A stretch of DNA of 64,000 nt from Tildeniella nuda ZEHNDER 1965/U140 (lineage in GTDB: Bacteria; Cyanobacteriota; Cyanobacteriia; Leptolyngbyales; Leptolyngbyaceae). The position numbers were made by a program, and so were the translations under genes. Positions within the stretch are counted from its first letter, which is position 1. Every line of letters begins with the position of its first letter. Below are positions 61,478-64,000 of the stretch, piece after piece. Below the pieces are notes generated by a model that saw only the letters and a list, made by a program, of their open reading frames with translations, made no database searches and was not told the DNA's origin. The stretch spans positions 186,001-250,000 of the forward strand of contig JAHHIG010000001.1 in the NCBI GenBank assembly GCA_019358895.1. Direction: 5' to 3'.

Positions 61478-62359
61478 ATGGTTGGCATCAATGAAATTAA
61501 AACGGTTGGATTGCTGGGTTTACTGAGTGGAATTTTTGTCCTTGCTGGGTACTATCTCGTCGGTGATGAATCGGGTCTGCTGCTGGGGCTAGGCATTGCG
61601 GCGATCACTAGCTTTGGTTCCTGGTTCTATTCAGACAAAGCCGCCTTAGCCGCCTATCAAGCGCAACCGATCGCCCGTGAACAGTCTCCCGAACTCTACG
61701 ATATGGTGGCTCGTCTCAGCGATCGCGCTGGCATTCCCATGCCCAAGCTCTTTGTGGTGCCGACCAAATCTCCCAATGCATTTGCCACAGGGCGCGACCC
61801 TCAACACGCCGCGATCGCGGTGACAGAAGGCATTACTGAATTGCTAAATCGTGAGGAGCTAGAAGGGGTCATCGCTCACGAACTCACCCATGTCAAAAAC
61901 CGCGATACATTGACTCAGGCAGTTGCTGGCACGGTTGCCGGAGCTATTACCTACCTGGGACGGTTGCTAAGTTTGGGGGCGCTGTATGGACCCGTCACCC
62001 GTGACGATCGTCGGGGCGCAAATCCCTTTGGGCTATTGTTTCTCATCGTTCTGGCTCCCCTGTCTGCGATGTTGATTCAGCTTGCCATTTCTCGGACACG
62101 TGAATTTTCGGCTGATCAGGGTTCTGCCACCATTACAGGCAACCCGATCGCGCTGGCTCATGCCCTTGAAAAACTGGAAGCCGTCGGTCATGAAATTCCC
62201 ATGCACGGCAACCCAGCGATGTCGCCGCTGCTGATTGTGAATCCACTGTCAGCGCAAGGACTACAGGCACTCTTTCGGACTCACCCGACGACAGAAGAAC
62301 GCATTCGACGCTTAACCGAGTTGGCACAGCAGCAGCCTGTTGATCCAGCGTTTGCTTGA
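61478..62359 (+). CDS. M48 family zinc metalloprotease (HtpX-like)
   Basis: HtpX-type proteases degrade misfolded inner-membrane proteins. The product from ATG 61478 (MVGINEIKTVGLLGLLSGIFVLAGYYLVG) is about 293 residues with two N-terminal helices. The active site is HELTHVKN (His134, Glu135, His138), followed by two further hydrophobic stretches (about 140-165 and 187-210), with the third zinc ligand in SRTREFSADQGSA. TTG 61445 is a longer but less likely start; AGGAAAG precedes 61478. It is single and divergent from ileS. Confidence 0.94.
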   Translation: MVGINEIKTVGLLGLLSGIFVLAGYYLVGDESGLLLGLGIAAITSFGSWFYSDKAALAAYQAQPIAREQSPELYDMVARLSDRAGIPMPKLFVVPTKSPNAFATGRDPQHAAIAVTEGITELLNREELEGVIAHELTHVKNRDTLTQAVAGTVAGAITYLGRLLSLGALYGPVTRDDRRGANPFGLLFLIVLAPLSAMLIQLAISRTREFSADQGSATITGNPIALAHALEKLEAVGHEIPMHGNPAMSPLLIVNPLSAQGLQALFRTHPTTEERIRRLTELAQQQPVDPAFA

Positions 62360-62463
62360 GATGCTTAGGTTTGCTGACGGCGGCTCATGCGCGGCAAAAA
62401 CTGGTTAGAGAGGTCATCTACGCTGCTTACAGCGGCTTTCTTTCACTTGAGCAGACCACAAAT

Positions 62464-62490
62464 AGTAGGGTGGGCAATGTCTACCCTACT
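62464..62490. repeat. Palindromic repeat AGTAGGGT/ACCCTACT
   Basis: An 8-bp stem (62464-62471 with 62483-62490) surrounds GGGCAATGTCT. The text GTAGGGTGGGCAATG...CCCTAC is a known kind of dispersed palindrome in cyanobacteria, from general memory. It may also end htpX-like transcripts. The rest of the 62360-62791 gap shows nothing recognisable. Confidence 0.6.
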
Positions 62491-62791
62491 ACTGTATAGA
62501 ACTCTTTAACGTTGAAACCCTTTGGCAAGAGGTGAACCAAACCGATCGCTCCTTGAGTTAAACTCAGCCACCTCACGAAACGCCGAGAAAAACGCGTTCG
62601 CAGGCAACTGAGGTGCTGGTAACCTGTCTCGTAAAGCAACCCGGTTTCTGCGTCAGCCCTGACATTTCCTGACCTTTAATAAATTTCGTATCGTCTGGTG
62701 TGAAATCACAGGTATTTAGCATCACACCTGCTTAGGATGATCTCAGTAATTAAACGTTTCCTGAGCCACTGTTGCTTCCTAATCAAACACT

Positions 62792-62998
62792 ATGACCCAG
62801 CTTGAATTGACGCAGTGCCTGCATTTGGCTAAAACGCTAGATTTAATTGTGTCGAGCCGCATGATTAATGGGGTCTTGTATGTCTACAATGCCGCTGGGC
62901 AAAAAAGACCGTGGGATAGCTTCGTGTCTGACTATCCGTTAGAACGGCTGCGAGCCATGATCGATCGGATGCAGATACGTCCTAAAGCAGCTAGCTAG
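62792..62998 (+). CDS. Small conserved hypothetical protein, 68 aa
   Basis: I do not recognise the family. The product ([22 protein letters not shown], then [38 protein letters not shown]) has the look of a small folded alpha-beta protein. Its stop overlaps the convergent pheS stop by a few bases, and codon use matches neighbours, which supports reality. No membrane segment or signal is present. Confidence 0.65.
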   Translation: MTQLELTQCLHLAKTLDLIVSSRMINGVLYVYNAAGQKRPWDSFVSDYPLERLRAMIDRMQIRPKAAS

Positions 62999-63996
62999 AA
63001 TTGTTGCAAAAAGCGCAAATCGCTGGTGTAGAGGCGGCGAATGTCATCAATTTGGTGCAGCACCATTGCCAGACGTTCAACGCCCATACCAGCCGCAAAG
63101 CCTGTATAAACTTCAGGGTCATAACCAACGGCTTTTAAGACATTGGGGTCTACCATACCGCAGCCCATAATCTCTAGCCAGCGTCCTTTCCATTGCACAT
63201 CCACCTCGGCGGATGGCTCTGTAAACGGAAAGAAGCTGGGACGAAAGCGGATCGGCACTTCGCCAAACAGTTGCTCTAAAAATACTTTGATGGTGCCCTT
63301 TAAGTCAGTGAAGGTCAGCCCTTCATCGACTGCCAGGATCTCAACCTGGTGAAAGACCGCAGAATGGGTTGCATCCACCGTATCGCGTCGATAGCAGCGC
63401 CCCGGCATCACAATCCGCACAGGTGGATCGTTGGTTTCCATGTAGCGAATCTGTACAGAAGACGTGTGCGTTCGCATGATGTTGCCATCGGGCAAATACA
63501 GCGTGTCCTGCATGTCGCGCGCGGGATGATCGGGCAAAAAGTTCAACGCCTCAAAGTTGTAATAGTCCGTCTCCATTTCTGGACCTTCGGCGATGGTGTA
63601 GCCCAAACCGACAAAGATGTCATTGACGCGATCCATCATGCCGTTGATTGGGTGAATGCGCCCCTGGGGACGATACACACCGGACATGGTAATATCCAGG
63701 GTTTCCGCCTCAAGCTGTGCTTGAATCTGGGCAGTTTGCAAGGTGGTACGACGACGATCGAGATCGTTCTGAATTGCCTCTTTCACCTCATTTGCCAATG
63801 CCCCAATGCGGGGGCGATCGCTGGCATCAAGCTTGCCCATCCCACCTAGCACTTGAGGAATCGGTCCTTTCTTGCCCAAATACTTCACCCGAAGCTGCTC
63901 CAGTTGCTCCAGCGAGTCCGTCGCTGCCAGAGCCTGTTGTGCTTCCTGCCGAATGGATTCTAATTGTGCTGCAAGTTCTTGAAGCTGAACAGTCAT
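62995..63996 (-). CDS. pheS: Phenylalanyl-tRNA synthetase alpha subunit
   Basis: PheS is the catalytic subunit of the (alpha-beta)2 enzyme. The 333-residue product has an N-terminal coiled coil (1-85) and the class II core: [80 protein letters not shown] and [22 protein letters not shown]. It starts at ATG 63996, four bases from the window edge. pheT is not adjacent in this window on the downstream side, as is common in cyanobacteria, where the two are unlinked. Confidence 0.97.
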   Translation of the reverse strand: MTVQLQELAAQLESIRQEAQQALAATDSLEQLEQLRVKYLGKKGPIPQVLGGMGKLDASDRPRIGALANEVKEAIQNDLDRRRTTLQTAQIQAQLEAETLDITMSGVYRPQGRIHPINGMMDRVNDIFVGLGYTIAEGPEMETDYYNFEALNFLPDHPARDMQDTLYLPDGNIMRTHTSSVQIRYMETNDPPVRIVMPGRCYRRDTVDATHSAVFHQVEILAVDEGLTFTDLKGTIKVFLEQLFGEVPIRFRPSFFPFTEPSAEVDVQWKGRWLEIMGCGMVDPNVLKAVGYDPEVYTGFAAGMGVERLAMVLHQIDDIRRLYTSDLRFLQQF

Positions 63997-64000
63997 ACTG

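Overview
The window comes from a cyanobacterium, most likely a filamentous one. The palindrome GCGATCGC (HIP1) and its CGATCG core recur through nearly every gene. Heptamer tandem repeats of the STRR type fill several gaps. The gene set fits too: a plant-type [2Fe-2S] ferredoxin, GlsB/YeaQ, HepC-like sugar transferase, several Uma2 proteins and a CcdA of the cytochrome c system II type. I saw no rRNA, tRNA or CRISPR array.

Layout. 1-5.6 kb: partial ccdA, hom (homoserine dehydrogenase), a repeat-filled gap with an IS remnant, a ComM/YifB AAA+ ATPase and a frameshifted HicB antitoxin. 5.8-13.4 kb: a papain-like protease with a long Glu/Ser tail, a MITE, queC, two small genes, a PMT-type glycosyltransferase with repeat insertions, an FAD oxidoreductase and a Uma2 protein. 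13.4-18 kb: an Lhr-like helicase and a BrxD-like ATPase on the minus strand, with a stress membrane protein on the opposite strand between them. 18-24.2 kb: a hybrid histidine kinase, a PA14/glycoside-hydrolase protein and a spore-photoproduct-lyase-like radical SAM protein.

24.3-54.1 kb is a large exopolysaccharide locus, mostly on the minus strand. It holds about ten glycosyltransferases (GT2 and GT4), an acyltransferase-GT4 fusion, an O-antigen ligase/polymerase-like membrane protein, a pyruvyltransferase, an ABC exporter, a priming sugar transferase, a Wzc-type tyrosine autokinase and a divergent Wza/SLBB export protein. These would build a lipid-linked repeat unit, modify it, move it across the inner membrane, polymerise it and export it under tyrosine-kinase control.

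The locus is split at 31.6-36.3 kb by plus-strand, partly AT-rich DNA. This holds a truncated metacaspase, a DUF4833 protein, a Trypco1 (CU044_2847-family) protein translationally coupled to a trypsin-like protease with about seven membrane segments, and a decayed small gene. The Trypco1-trypsin pair is the strongest candidate for a poorly described system, probably a proteolytic conflict or stress-response module.

54.1-64 kb is housekeeping: rbgA, a Uma2 gene, a universal stress protein, pgk, ferredoxin, ileS, an HtpX-like protease, a small hypothetical and pheS.

A second theme is repeats entering genes. The ends of a GT4 gene come from a MITE flanked by an 8-bp direct repeat. ileS carries an in-frame intergenic-type repeat in its catalytic region. 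The PMT gene carries two separate tandem repeat insertions.
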